From NCBI GenBank assembly GCA_015039465.1, contig MU130360.1, forward strand, positions 214,907 to 230,932: DNA of 16,026 nt, given 5' to 3'. Positions 1 through 7,651 of the stretch are shown piece after piece. Each line of letters opens with the position of its first letter. Position 1 is the first letter of the stretch. This DNA comes from Phlegmacium glaucopus (taxonomy: Eukaryota; Basidiomycota; Agaricomycetes; Agaricales; Cortinariaceae). Both the position numbers and the translations under genes were made by a program. The notes under the pieces are model-generated. The model worked only from the letters and a program-made list of their open reading frames with translations, was not told the origin of the DNA and searched no databases.

Positions 1-1
1 A

Positions 2-178
2 TCTGAGGCTGTGGAACCGGCCAGCCCTCTGGTTAGCTCTCAGGATCTGGGCACTGAGGCAACCTCGGCTCCACTTGACATCAAGTGTGTTGCTACAGAT
101 CCCTTGACGGCGGAACTGGAATCACTCACGCTCTCTGACAATGAAGACGCTGGCATCAGCTTTGACGACGATAGCTAA
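2..178 (+). CDS. Acidic Ser/Thr-rich open segment upstream of the kinase, ended by TAA
   Basis: An open frame enters from the left edge and runs to TAA at 176-178. It is rich in Ser, Thr, Glu and Asp and ends in an acidic patch (residues ...SFDDDS). It is in exactly the same frame as the kinase that follows, and the frame is open again from 179. The stretch at 174-187 resembles an intron 3' end (branch-like GCTAAT, then TTGCTCAG), but I find no matching donor a normal intron length upstream. It may be the N-terminal regulatory tail of the kinase with a nonsense mutation, an exon whose donor I could not place, or the C-terminus of a different gene. The part to the left is outside the window. 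No domain is recognisable. Confidence 0.4.
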   Translation, partial: SEAVEPASPLVSSQDLGTEATSAPLDIKCVATDPLTAELESLTLSDNEDAGISFDDDS

Positions 179-1654
179 TTTGCTCAGTACGGTGCTCTCT
201 TACCCTCTGACAAATTGCCAGAAAAGTACAAACGCTGCCATCTCAAGCCCACGAAGCGCGTCTCCTTGCCCTCCAATACTCAGTCTTCCATTCCTCTCGG
301 TTGCTACCGCGTCGTAGACTTTCTTCACACTAATGATTTCAGTGACGTCGTGATCGCTCGGTCGGTGGCGGGGAATAAGAATGGCTCTGGGAGAAAGTTG
401 TGTTGTGTCAAGATCTACAGGCACGATCAGTGCATGCCACGGCCAGAGGATTCCTGGCCTGAGTTTCTATCAGAGACGAAAGCATATCAAAGAATCTCAG
501 AGGCAGTCCAAAGCAAACTACCTGGCTTTCAATTTTTGATGCAGCTTCAAGCATTACGCCACTACGGAAGTCAGAGTTTTCTCGTTATGGTTCGTCCATT
601 GCGCTTTGCGATTGATTTCATCTTCTGAAAGCCGCAATAGGAGGTGATGGACTGCCCTCTACGTGCCGTCATTCAAGATTTGCCTGGGGCTCTCAATCGT
701 GTTCAGGAAACCAAGCGCCTGGTTGCTCAGATGGTGAGCCTTGTTTTTACTCGCAATGGTGGGTCGTTCTGACTAGGTCTTCCAGGCTTTGGGCCTCGCT
801 GCGCTCCATAGCCTGGGGATTATTCATCGCGATTTCAAGCCAGAAAATGTTCTTATCGATTATAGAGGAAATGTACGCATCGCCGACTTCGGTTGGAGCA
901 AGATAGCCGATGAATGTGCGCCCTACCTTCCTGGCAGACCATGTACTCATGAGTCTGTCGGGACCTGGCCCTACATCGCCCCCGAGGTTGTAGAGAATGA
1001 GAAAAAAGCTAAACGAGTTCCCTATGGCATTGAAGCGGACTATTGGTCTCTCGGTTGCATCGTATTCGAATTGGAATCAGTGCATGGGATGTGCGTTACC
1101 CCGCCAGCTCCTGCTTACATAGCCTTAATTAATTGATCCGCTTCCCGCTCCAGTTTATGTTTGAGAACCGCGCACAATTCGATTGGTGGTGTTCTCACGA
1201 AGATCTTGACGACAAACAAAAATTCCTCCAAATTGAAGAGTTGCCTCCAACCGCTTTTGATCTTATTTGTGGGGTAAGTGTACACTTATGCGCCAAGTCC
1301 GATTCCCTTTTACTATTTTCCATTATAGCTGGTACATCCTGATGTGGACAAGCGGTTTGGATTATACGAAATCATACACCATCCTTATTTTGGGAAAGCC
1401 GAGTAAGTCATGTAGTGCCATCGCAACCATGAGCTAACTATGTAACCGCTTTTTATCTTGTTCAGAAATTCAGAATTTTATTATGCTCAAGATCGCGGTG
1501 CGTTTCGCTTCTGTCTTGCTTCTCACAGCGTTATCGACTGAATATTTTTCTGTTGTCCTTAGCTCTGAGGCGAAGTTGTGAAGGCAGTGAAGAGATGGAT
1601 GTTGCCGCTCTAGGCATGGACGGCGTGGCCAATGCATCATATCTTTACATATAA
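179..1654 (+). CDS. Protein kinase (Ser/Thr type), seven exons, 5' end uncertain
   Basis: Proposed exons: 179-589, 641-733, 786-1079, 1154-1273, 1329-1402, 1466-1497 and 1563-1654, with TAA at 1652-1654. Phases agree at every junction. Visible motifs in order: ATP-binding Lys in CCVKIYR (codon 410-412), an alpha-C Glu in EFLSETKAY, hinge FLVMEVMDCPL (created by removing intron 590-640), HRDFKPEN (HRD at 825-833), DFG (885-893), [11 protein letters not shown] (APE at 978-986), DYWSLGC, and a final lobe ending [23 protein letters not shown]. The catalytic Lys, HRD Asp and DFG Asp are all present, so activity is plausible. Oddities: the glycine loop position reads [13 protein letters not shown] and has no glycine; the donors at 590 (GTTCGT) and 1080 (GTGCAT) are weak; no ATG lies between the stop at 176 and the conserved region, so the true start is unresolved. 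Substrate and kinase family are unknown; the sequence looks fungal and AGC-like. An intact gene with an unseen 5' exon and a recent pseudogene are both possible. Confidence 0.75.
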
Positions 1655-1664
1655 TTCCGACGGT

Positions 1665-1691
1665 ACGGGTTGTGCAACGGGGCGAACCCGT
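1665..1691. other. 7-bp stem hairpin just after the kinase stop
   Basis: ACGGGTT and AACCCGT form a perfect 7-bp inverted repeat with a 13-nt loop, starting 11 nt after the kinase TAA. It would lie in the 3' UTR. This is seen directly; a function in 3'-end formation or stability is only a guess. The remainder of 1692-1839 shows nothing recognisable. Confidence 0.3.
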
Positions 1692-1840
1692 TTGGATTAC
1701 TTATATCTCTCTCTATAAGCTGAAATGCTAATTCTATTGTACAAGAGGTTTTGAAAGCGTCTGGACCGCGGTTGACCAGTTTGAAAACCATTCATAGTCG
1801 CCGATCAATAATTCCGTTCGATTTCAGCGGTGGAATATTG

Positions 1841-1911
1841 ACCTCGAGTGCCTTTTCTACGAAGAATTCGATTAGTCCTCGTATTCGTTGTGGTCCAAAT
1901 GCTGGATTCTA
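1841..1911 (-). pseudogene. Cytochrome P450 exon scrap, copy A (helix C region)
   Basis: Read on the minus strand this encodes NPAFGPQRIRGLIEFFVEKA followed by LE, which matches the post-helix-C region of basidiomycete P450s (usual pattern NPAFGPxQIRELTxxFVEK). The exon ends at the same place as the copy at 6147-6216, after the codons for ALE, where a GT donor follows in both. The upstream P450 exons, including the WxxxR helix, are not found, and the sequence left of 1840 no longer resembles the second copy. It is therefore a fragment carried at the left end of the duplicated cassette. Assignment to P450 rests on family knowledge of this motif; the subfamily is unknown. Confidence 0.6.
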
Positions 1912-2720
1912 TCGAATCTAACACTAAAATAACCGACCAAAATCTTGCGCTACTGCAGTACTAGAAAGCAATGCGAAAAAGAATCAGGAACCACTGAGAG
2001 ATAAAAAAGTGGAAGGGATTCATCAACACATTGCTACCTTGTTGGTAACCTCAAAAATTATGTTACTAACTAGAAGTCGTACAATAAAACACGGCGGAGC
2101 CCGATGGGTGAGCAAACAGGGGGGCAATGCCCTGAAAAAGCCTCCGTTTAACTGAGCTGGTTTGTGTATATCATTGCATAAATTATCACCCGAAAAGAAA
2201 GGAAAAGACAAACGATGCCCTTCTTTTACTTCTTTGCGAGCTCCTTTGCGTGATGCGTGATCGATTCTGAAAGTCCATATTGACATAGGCGGCCGATAAA
2301 ATAGTGTAAAAAAAAATTGTGTGGGAGAGTATTAGGACTAGTCAAGAACGGCACCTTTCAGGGAACAAGGTGTGATTCGCTGAGTGAACTCTTCTAAGTT
2401 CAAGTTGACGAGTCATAAACTACAGATACATTGATAAGGCAGAGGTAAACCATGTGCATGAGACATTTTAAACACAACGACTGAAGCATGTTCACCGTGA
2501 GGAGGCACAGTTATGTTCTCATTAATTAGGGGATATTCCTAGCACCCTCAAACACGCGATTGATGTTATCTTATGACATCCCAAAATTGATCTAACAGCG
2601 TTCGTATTAAGCCTAGGCTAAAGAAGTAAAAAAGGGACGTTACAGCATTGTCGTTCAGGGGGAATGAGTCATTTGTCCTGTGATATACACTGTCAGTAAG
2701 TTGTGCACGAATAGAAAACA

Positions 2721-2728
2721 TATATAAA
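2721..2728 (+). promoter_or_regulatory. TATA box of the Pro/His-rich gene A
   Basis: TATATAAA lies 53 nt upstream of the ATG at 2774 and is conserved at the matching place in copy B (7607-7616). The sequence between the TATA box and the ATG is also conserved, so the transcription start is likely shared by the two units. Confidence 0.6.
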
Positions 2729-2773
2729 GCTTGCTTCGCTTGAATCCCTGCCCTAGCTCCCACAGTTTCATCC

Positions 2774-3639
2774 ATGGACCCATCGCAGTTTTGGCTACCA
2801 TACTGGCTTCTCCCGCCATTTATTGATCTCCAACTTCTTTTCCCTCCCCCTCCCCCGCTTCCTTTCCCTCTCCTGCCATACGCAGGTCCCTTCCAACCCA
2901 CTCACCACTCACAAGGCCCTGGATATCAACAGATGGGTCAACAATACCACCACTATCACCCAACCATCGGGCCTATTCGCACCGAACGCCACAGAGGGCA
3001 CCCCATGACGGTGGCCTCACAACCATACAACTATTTACATATATCGTCGGGAATGATGCCAAGCAATCATTCCATGGGGACCCACCCAGTCTACGCTCAG
3101 ATGGGTCCCATCAACAATACAGGAGCTGGTGGGGTGGGACCCCCGTCAGGAAACCCCCAAGTGGGGTCAGTTCAACAGACGAAACACCATCATTCGGGTC
3201 CCCCCAGGACCCAGAAGCAGCAGAGAGCCAGGGAGGACCCCTCAGTATATGTAGTGCCTGTCATAGAAAGTATGTTGGTTTTGCAATCCATCCATTTTTT
3301 TTTCACAACTATTTGTAACAGGCACGACGGGTGGGTCAGCTGTCCCCACTGCGATTCCCGCACCAGCACCAGTGCCAGCAGCGACATCTGCTGTGTCAGT
3401 GCAAACTGCTCTGTCGACACCGGCTGCATCGACATCGGCGCAGCCGGTGGCAACCCTTGGAACGGCTGAGACGCGCCAACAACAAGGAGGTAACATCAAG
3501 AAGATGCGAAAACGTACGTGTACTTTACTATCTTTCTTGATTTTGAACATCATCACTAAATTCTTCTGCAGGGAAAGTCTACGACTACGACTCCGATGTC
3601 CACAGGGTCTCTTCAGGGTCGGAAACCGACTCGGATTAA
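2774..3639 (+). CDS. Pro/His/Gln-rich low-complexity protein A, three exons, 251 aa
   Basis: Proposed exons 2774-3269, 3322-3513 and 3572-3639 (TAA 3637-3639). Introns are GTATGT...AACAG (52 bp) and GTACGT...TGCAG (58 bp); both are phase 1 and the coding total is 756 nt. The second splice switches to a frame that ends in an acidic tail (SSGSETDSD), unlike the unspliced reading. The protein starts MDPSQFWLP, has a proline block near residues 24-36, then a His/Gln/Tyr-rich region, then an Ala/Pro/Thr-rich stretch (exon 2), then a basic cluster KKMRKRK that could be a nuclear localisation signal, then the acidic tail. No catalytic domain or clear signal peptide is seen. It is probably intrinsically disordered; function is unknown. 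It starts directly after the duplicated cassette, 53 nt below a TATA box. The splicing model is consistent by phase but untested. Confidence 0.6.
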
Positions 3640-3968
3640 CAGGATCCAAGGGGGCGATCGTACAATGCATCGTCTACAATTTTCAATGAGTATTCATTAG
3701 CCATGGCTCATTTTTTTATTTTCTTACCGTTGCTGGCCCTCTTTTATGTTTCCTTGCCTTATCATTATTGATCACTGAATAATACTATGTTGAAACCGAA
3801 AGGTCGAATGAATTAGAGATGATTATCGATGGACAGAATCATGAGGAACTTCGAAGGCGTGTGACGGTCACTTGGCAAAATCTACAAGAACGCATATAAA
3901 CATAGCTAAAGCAACATTACCAGTCCCAGCTACGATCTATAATATGCTGTACTGCCTCGATCCAGAGT
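3640..3968. other. Gap between gene A and the P450 pseudogene
   Basis: No gene can be supported. The plus strand contains an open segment from about 3784 (residues YYVETERSNELEM, then RRRVTVTWQNLQERI) that meets TAA and TAG codons near 3897-3905 and continues in the same frame into the 40-bp block at 3969. It could be an eroded exon of the P450 pseudogene or of another gene; I do not recognise it. A T-rich run at about 3711-3725 is otherwise unremarkable. Confidence 0.35.
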
Positions 3969-4008
3969 TGCCCTTATGAAATCGTTTTCAACGATATTCT
4001 AGGTGGGA
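3969..4008 (+). repeat. 40-bp perfect inverted repeat, left arm
   Basis: These 40 bases are the exact reverse complement of 6003-6042. In this orientation they read CPYEIVFNDILGG and lie at the 5' end of the recognisable P450 pseudogene; in the other arm the same peptide is read on the minus strand within the P450 5' fragment. The simplest view is that both arms are the same P450 exon, duplicated and inverted. Confidence 0.8.
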
Positions 4009-5162
4009 GTGAAACGAACTGTTATCCCAATACCCAAAGCGATGTATTTTCAGCTGCGTTTCTTAGTTCATACCAATATTCCTCTAAACTTTTTTTACCC
4101 TCTAATTTGCGTTGGATTACGGCAGACACCAAATGACACCGAGACGAAAAAGGCTTCTGCTATGTATAATACAGATCTTCTGAAGAAACGTAAAGCTTCC
4201 CATGAAGACGACAAGCGTAATAAATCGTCAGGCCGTAAAGATATTCTTTCGCTGTCCCTTCAAGCAAATGTCATGCAAGACCTACCAGAAGCGCAACAGA
4301 TGAAGGATGAAGATATGCTGGCTTGTGTGTATAAACTCATTCTAGACCATCTATTTACTCAATATACTCGCAGAGATAACCACTTTCTTCATCGCTAGCC
4401 ACGAAACAACAAGGTACACACGTCCGATCCTCATATATTCTGCAATCATGGTCTTAATCTTGACATAGTATCGCGATGGCATGGGCATTACATGCTCTAA
4501 CTCATAATACGCAGGCGCAAACGATATTTCGTCAAGAAGTATCCAATGTATCCACCGACAGCCCAACAATAGACAACCCGAATGGACCGCCCCACTAGAC
4601 GCCGTCGTACACGAAACTCTGCGTCTTTGTCCACCGGTTTCTAGCACTGTACGAGCTGGTGAAAGGATTTTTTCATTCCTCTTAGCAGGCTGTTCACGGA
4701 GAAGAAAGGGATTATCCGAAATGGATTCGGTTGGGCTTTGATTTAATATTCATTCCATTATATTCTAAGTTTATTTTTATTTGTGGTATAGGGTCAGAAA
4801 GGGTCAATCGATAGTGGTACTATTGACCTCGTCAACCGGGATAAATCAATATGGGGGGGAAGATTCTACAGAGTTCAAGTAAGTTCCATCCTCAAATTTC
4901 GTTCTCAATTGTTGTACAACCGGTTTTCTTTTCAGACCTGAGCGTTGGGCGAATATTCCGGATGTTGCCGCATCTGCTCCTGCAGTCTTTGTCAAACATA
5001 TTGTCATTTATTGGGGGGTTCCCGAGCTTCAATCGGCTATCGATTCTCACTTTTGGAGTGAGTCCTCTGGTTATATTTTGTTGATCCCAGGTCCTAAATT
5101 TGTTTCTTTGCGTGTCAATAGAATCAAAACCCTGCTGTTCACGATCAATAGAACTTTTGAAT
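3969..5162 (+). pseudogene. Cytochrome P450 pseudogene, C-terminal two thirds
   Basis: Recognisable P450 parts occur in the correct order on the plus strand, separated by intron-like gaps. They are: DILSLSLQANVMQDLPEAQQ with MKDEDMLA (about 4231-4325); an I-helix motif FIASHETT in place of the usual AGHETT (about 4388-4411), followed by intron GTACAC...ACATAG; AMAWALHALTHNTQAQTIFR (about 4467-4530); LDAVVHETLRLCPPVSST with the ExxR motif (about 4595-4645); RDKSIWGEDSTEFK, an intron, then PERWANIPD (about 4827-4968); and IKTLLFTINRTFE (about 5122-5160). It is broken: a frameshift lies near 4595 between TIDNPNGPPH and LDAVVHE; a run of seven G at 4853-4859 shifts the frame; and the heme loop reads FIGGFPSFNRLSI where the family needs FxGGPxxCxGxxF, so the heme-ligand Cys is gone. 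The N-terminal part is missing here, but an inverted fragment lies at 5971-6216. Retained introns show the copy is DNA-derived. The protein would be a membrane-bound monooxygenase; substrate unknown. Confidence 0.85.
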
Positions 5163-5750
5163 AAAGCGACAATCCATGATCTACGGGTCGCTATTCCCTT
5201 CGTCCATATTGGCCGTCAAATTGAATTGAAAGTCGCTTGTTATCGTGCCATACATGTCTATGATATCTCTAACATGAGGTTACTTCAGGTTATTGAGACC
5301 AGGCCGAATCCAGAAGGTCCGTCAAAAACTTATGTTTCTTTCCAAAGATTGTCCGTTGACCTGGCATACTTAGCGATATGCGCCCCTTCTCATTCCGCAC
5401 ACAGCTCCTATCTAGCCTATCCTTCACCAGTTCCATCACCCATGTCCCTCGCAACTGCCGCCAACGGCTCTCCAAGTACAGCCGTGGCTTCATCGTCTAC
5501 TTCATCTCAACACCAGTCCGGCGACGTCCTCCTTTTCTCCACCAGTACTTTAACGGTCGCCAACGTCATACAAGCACATAAATCGCTTTCTTTCCTCTCT
5601 ATCAACTCTACCGGTTCGCTCCTTGCCACCTCATCTGATAAAGGCACCGTGATTCGGGTATGGAGTATTCCTGGTGCAGAGAAACTGTATGAATTCAGAC
5701 GAGGCACCCGAGAGGCGAGAATTTATCCGATTAACTTTCGTCCGATAATG
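5163..5750 (+). pseudogene. ATG18-like PROPPIN (WD-repeat autophagy protein) internal fragment
   Basis: Atg18 proteins are seven-bladed beta-propellers that bind PI3P/PI(3,5)P2 through an FRRG motif and act in autophagy. The fragment starts KRQSMIYGSLFPSSILAVKL, continues (after a stop and a frameshift) as HVYDISNMRLLQVIETRPNP, then SSYLAYPSP, a Ser/Thr-rich loop, GDVLLFSTSTLTVANVIQAH, SLLATSSDKGTVIRVWSIPG and LYEFRRGTREARIYPINF. FRRG is at 5694-5705. Intron 5317-5373 (57 bp, a multiple of three) restores PNPEAICAPS when removed. Defects: a TGA after KLN near 5228 where the family has Arg, a frameshift before HVYDISNMR, loss of the N-terminal blades and loss of everything after FRRG. It abuts the P450 remnant with no gap. 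It cannot encode a working Atg18; a complete ATG18 is expected elsewhere in the genome. Confidence 0.85.
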
Positions 5751-5758
5751 GCTATCGT

Positions 5759-5783
5759 TAAAACCGAGCCTGGCTCGGTTTTA
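5759..5783. repeat. Perfect 25-nt palindrome at the ATG18 breakpoint
   Basis: TAAAACCGAGCC is followed by one T and then GGCTCGGTTTTA, a perfect 12-bp inverted repeat with a 1-nt centre. It begins about ten nucleotides after the last recognisable ATG18 codons, and T-rich sequence follows (5791-5850). It could be a transposon end pair or excision footprint, or a rearrangement-prone hairpin; the position at a gene breakpoint favours a link with the rearrangement. Confidence 0.7.
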
Positions 5784-5970
5784 CTTAGTTGGATTTTTTT
5801 TAAACTTTTCCTTTGTGCCTTTTTGTTCTTGTGTTCCGTATTCTTTTTTTAACACAGGTTTTATAAAAGTGATTTGGAAATGCGAGTAATACAGGAGACA
5901 GGAAGATGCAATTGCAATACTAGAACGGTTCCTGGGTGGTGCATATGAAGAGGAAGTTCTTCGAAAGCGC

Positions 5971-6216
5971 TCAGTATTTGATGATTTCGGTGTCAGAATC
6001 GTTCCCACCTAGAATATCGTTGAAAACGATTTCATAAGGGCATTTGTCTCGGGGTCGCTGGTCAATGCATTGAAATTGTAATTGAATCCTGGGGATTTTA
6101 GTCTTGATTAAAGCAATGTGATCGCGCACAGGATGAAATGATTTTACCTCGAGTGCCTTTTCTACGAAGACTTCGGTTAGTTCCCGTATCTGTTGTGGTC
6201 CAAATGCTAGATTCAA
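5971..6216 (-). pseudogene. Cytochrome P450 5'-region fragment, copy B, inverted
   Basis: On the minus strand this encodes NLAFGPQQIRELTEVFVEKA followed by LE, a basidiomycete P450 motif downstream of helix C, then a GTAAAA donor. After a presumed intron comes CPYEIVFNDILGG, which is the 40-bp block (6003-6042) shared in inverted orientation with 3969-4008. The preceding P450 exons are absent to the right, where the GA-rich cassette starts. The region 5784-5970 between the palindrome and this fragment has no supported gene. Assignment to P450 is firm for the FGPQQIREL part and inferred for the remainder. Confidence 0.65.
6003..6042 (-). repeat. 40-bp perfect inverted repeat, right arm
   Basis: Reverse complement of 3969-4008 without mismatch by eye. 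The arms are about 2.0 kb apart and enclose the P450 and ATG18 remnants, a layout that could form by inversion or inverted duplication. Confidence 0.8.
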
Positions 6217-6411
6217 TCTAATTATGAGTCATCTAACACCACAATAACGCAGCAGAACCGACCAAAAAATCTTCCGCTACTACAGTAGTAGAAACAATTC
6301 AAGGAAGAGTCAAGAATTATCAGAAATGAAAAAGATACAACTGGCGAAAATGACAGACACAAAAAGAAAGGATAACAAGTTATGAGAGAAAGTCGTAGCC
6401 AAGTCCCACAC

Positions 6412-6455
6412 AAGAAAAAGAGGGAGAGGGAGAGAGAGAAAGAGAGAGAGAGAGC
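6412..6455. repeat. GA-rich simple repeat
   Basis: A purine-only run made mostly of GA and GGA units, present in copy B of the cassette only. Apparent minus-strand reading frames across it (Leu/Ser/Phe-rich) are artefacts of the repeat. Confidence 0.8.
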
Positions 6456-6718
6456 GAATACTAAAAGCAATAAGGAAGAGAGATAAAAAAGCGAAGAAAC
6501 TTTGAAAACGAAAGAATTTAGGACAAAAGAAAGCAGGTGAGGTTTAGCTCATCCAGGGGCGGTGGGCGATTTGCCAAGACAGGAATGAAACGACGGAAAC
6601 AACGAAGAAAAAAGCCTTACCCGAAATTGATTGAACAGGAAAAGTTCTCCACGGTGTGTTCGTCATAGTCTTCCGAGCAGCGAGCTCTCCGGCATCAACA
6701 CATTGCTACCTGGTTGGT

Positions 6719-6864
6719 GTATGAGACAATGGGCGTATCATCAAAGAGACAAGACCGACCTCAACATCAATCTCAAGCAAATAGGCAGTCCGGATAGCAA
6801 TGCTGTCCGTCAAAAAACCGGTGCCTACATCCTCTGATCTATTAGCCAAAGATGAATGCTTCAG
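6719..6864 (+). other. 146-nt GT...AG-bounded block present only in cassette copy B
   Basis: Copy B reads TTGGT, then a block opening GTATGAG and closing GCTTCAG, then CCTCAAAAATTATG. Copy A reads TTGGT, AA, then the same CCTCAAAAATTATG. The block has intron-like ends but is longer than the coding introns here. It may be a leader intron lost from copy A or simply an indel with fortuitous ends. Confidence 0.4.
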
Positions 6865-7606
6865 CCTCAAAAATTATGTTACTAACTGAATGAGAAGTCG
6901 CACAATAAAACACGAAGCTCGATGGAGCAAGCAGGCAGCCATGTCAATTGCAGATGCCCTGAAAAAGCCTCCGTTTAACCCGAGCTGGGTTTGGTGTAAA
7001 TCATTGCATAATTTATCATCCGATAAGAAAGGAAAAGACAAACGATGCCCTTCTTTTACATCTTTGCGAGCTCCTGTGCGTGATGCGTGATCGATTCTGA
7101 AAGTCCATATAGGTTAATAGTAAGCAAATTGGGATAGTGACCTACATTGTGACACAGGCGGCCGTGTAAAAAAGAAATTTGTGTGGGAGAGTATTGGGAC
7201 TATGTAGTCAAGAACGGCACCTTTTTCAGGGACCAAGGTGTGATTCGCTGAATGAACTCTTCTAAGTTCAAGTTGACGAGTCATGAAACACAAATAATTG
7301 ATAAGGCAGAGGTAAGTTGTGTGCATGAGGCATTTTAAACACTAGCAATGAAGCATGTTCACCGTGAGGAAGCACAGCTATGTTCTCATTAATTAGGGGA
7401 TATTCCTGGCACCCCCAAACGCGTGTTTGAACGCAGACATCCCAAAATTGATCTAACAGCGTTCGTATTAAGCCTAGGCTAAAGCAGTAAAAAAGGGAGC
7501 TTACAGCATTCTCCTTTAGGAGATCTCGATGGGAATGAGTGACGAGTCATTTGCCCTGTGATATACACTGTCAGTAAATTGTGCACGAAACAGACAAACA
7601 GGAAAA

Positions 7607-7616
7607 TATATATAAA
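7607..7616 (+). promoter_or_regulatory. TATA box of the Pro-rich gene B
   Basis: TATATATAAA lies 45 nt before the ATG at 7652 and corresponds to the TATA box at 2721-2728 in copy A. The downstream leader (CTTCGCTTGAATCCCTGCC) is shared by both copies. Confidence 0.6.
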
Positions 7617-7651
7617 GCTTCCTTCGCTTGAATCCCTGCCCCCCCAGTTTA

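Larger units (their letters stand above)
1840..2773. repeat. Duplicated upstream cassette, copy A
   Basis: This segment is repeated in the same orientation at about 6147-7651. Blocks match closely from the P450 scrap through to the start codon of the following gene. Examples: ATTAATTAGGGGATATTCCT at 2521-2540 and again at 7388-7407; the TATA region and the run GCTTGAATCCCTGCC just before each ATG. Copy A is shorter: relative to copy B it lacks several internal blocks, including a 146-nt block bounded by GT and AG and an insertion of about 40 nt near 7111-7151. No shared open frame is convincing: the one frame shared by both copies carries a stop in copy A and mostly amino-acid-changing differences. 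It probably acts as promoter or 5' leader of the gene that follows, which is inference from position. Confidence 0.8.
6147..7651. repeat. Duplicated upstream cassette, copy B (long form)
   Basis: Direct repeat of 1840-2773. It starts with the inverted P450 exon scrap, contains about 500 nt in its left half absent from copy A (GA-rich block, 6719-6864 block), then aligns almost continuously from 6865 (CCTCAAAAATTATGTTACTA, also at 2048) to the start codon of the next gene. Smaller differences include about 40 extra bases near 7111-7151. Apart from the P450 scrap it has no supported coding region. Conservation of so long a noncoding block before two different genes suggests recent duplication, a regulatory role, or a mobile unit. 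Confidence 0.8.

Noticed and set aside
5902..6012. 36-codon plus-strand segment (EDAIAILERFLGGAYEEEVL...) ending at TAG
   Set aside because: Looks protein-like but has no start, no recognised family and overlaps the inverted P450 fragment; not enough to call.
6222..6470. Minus-strand open frame rich in Leu/Ser/Phe
   Set aside because: Produced by the GA simple repeat and not kept in cassette copy A.
6926..7090. Short open frame in cassette copy B (DALKKPPFN...) with a counterpart at about 2130-2262
   Set aside because: Copy A has a TGA inside it and most differences change the amino acid, so there is no sign of protein-level constraint.
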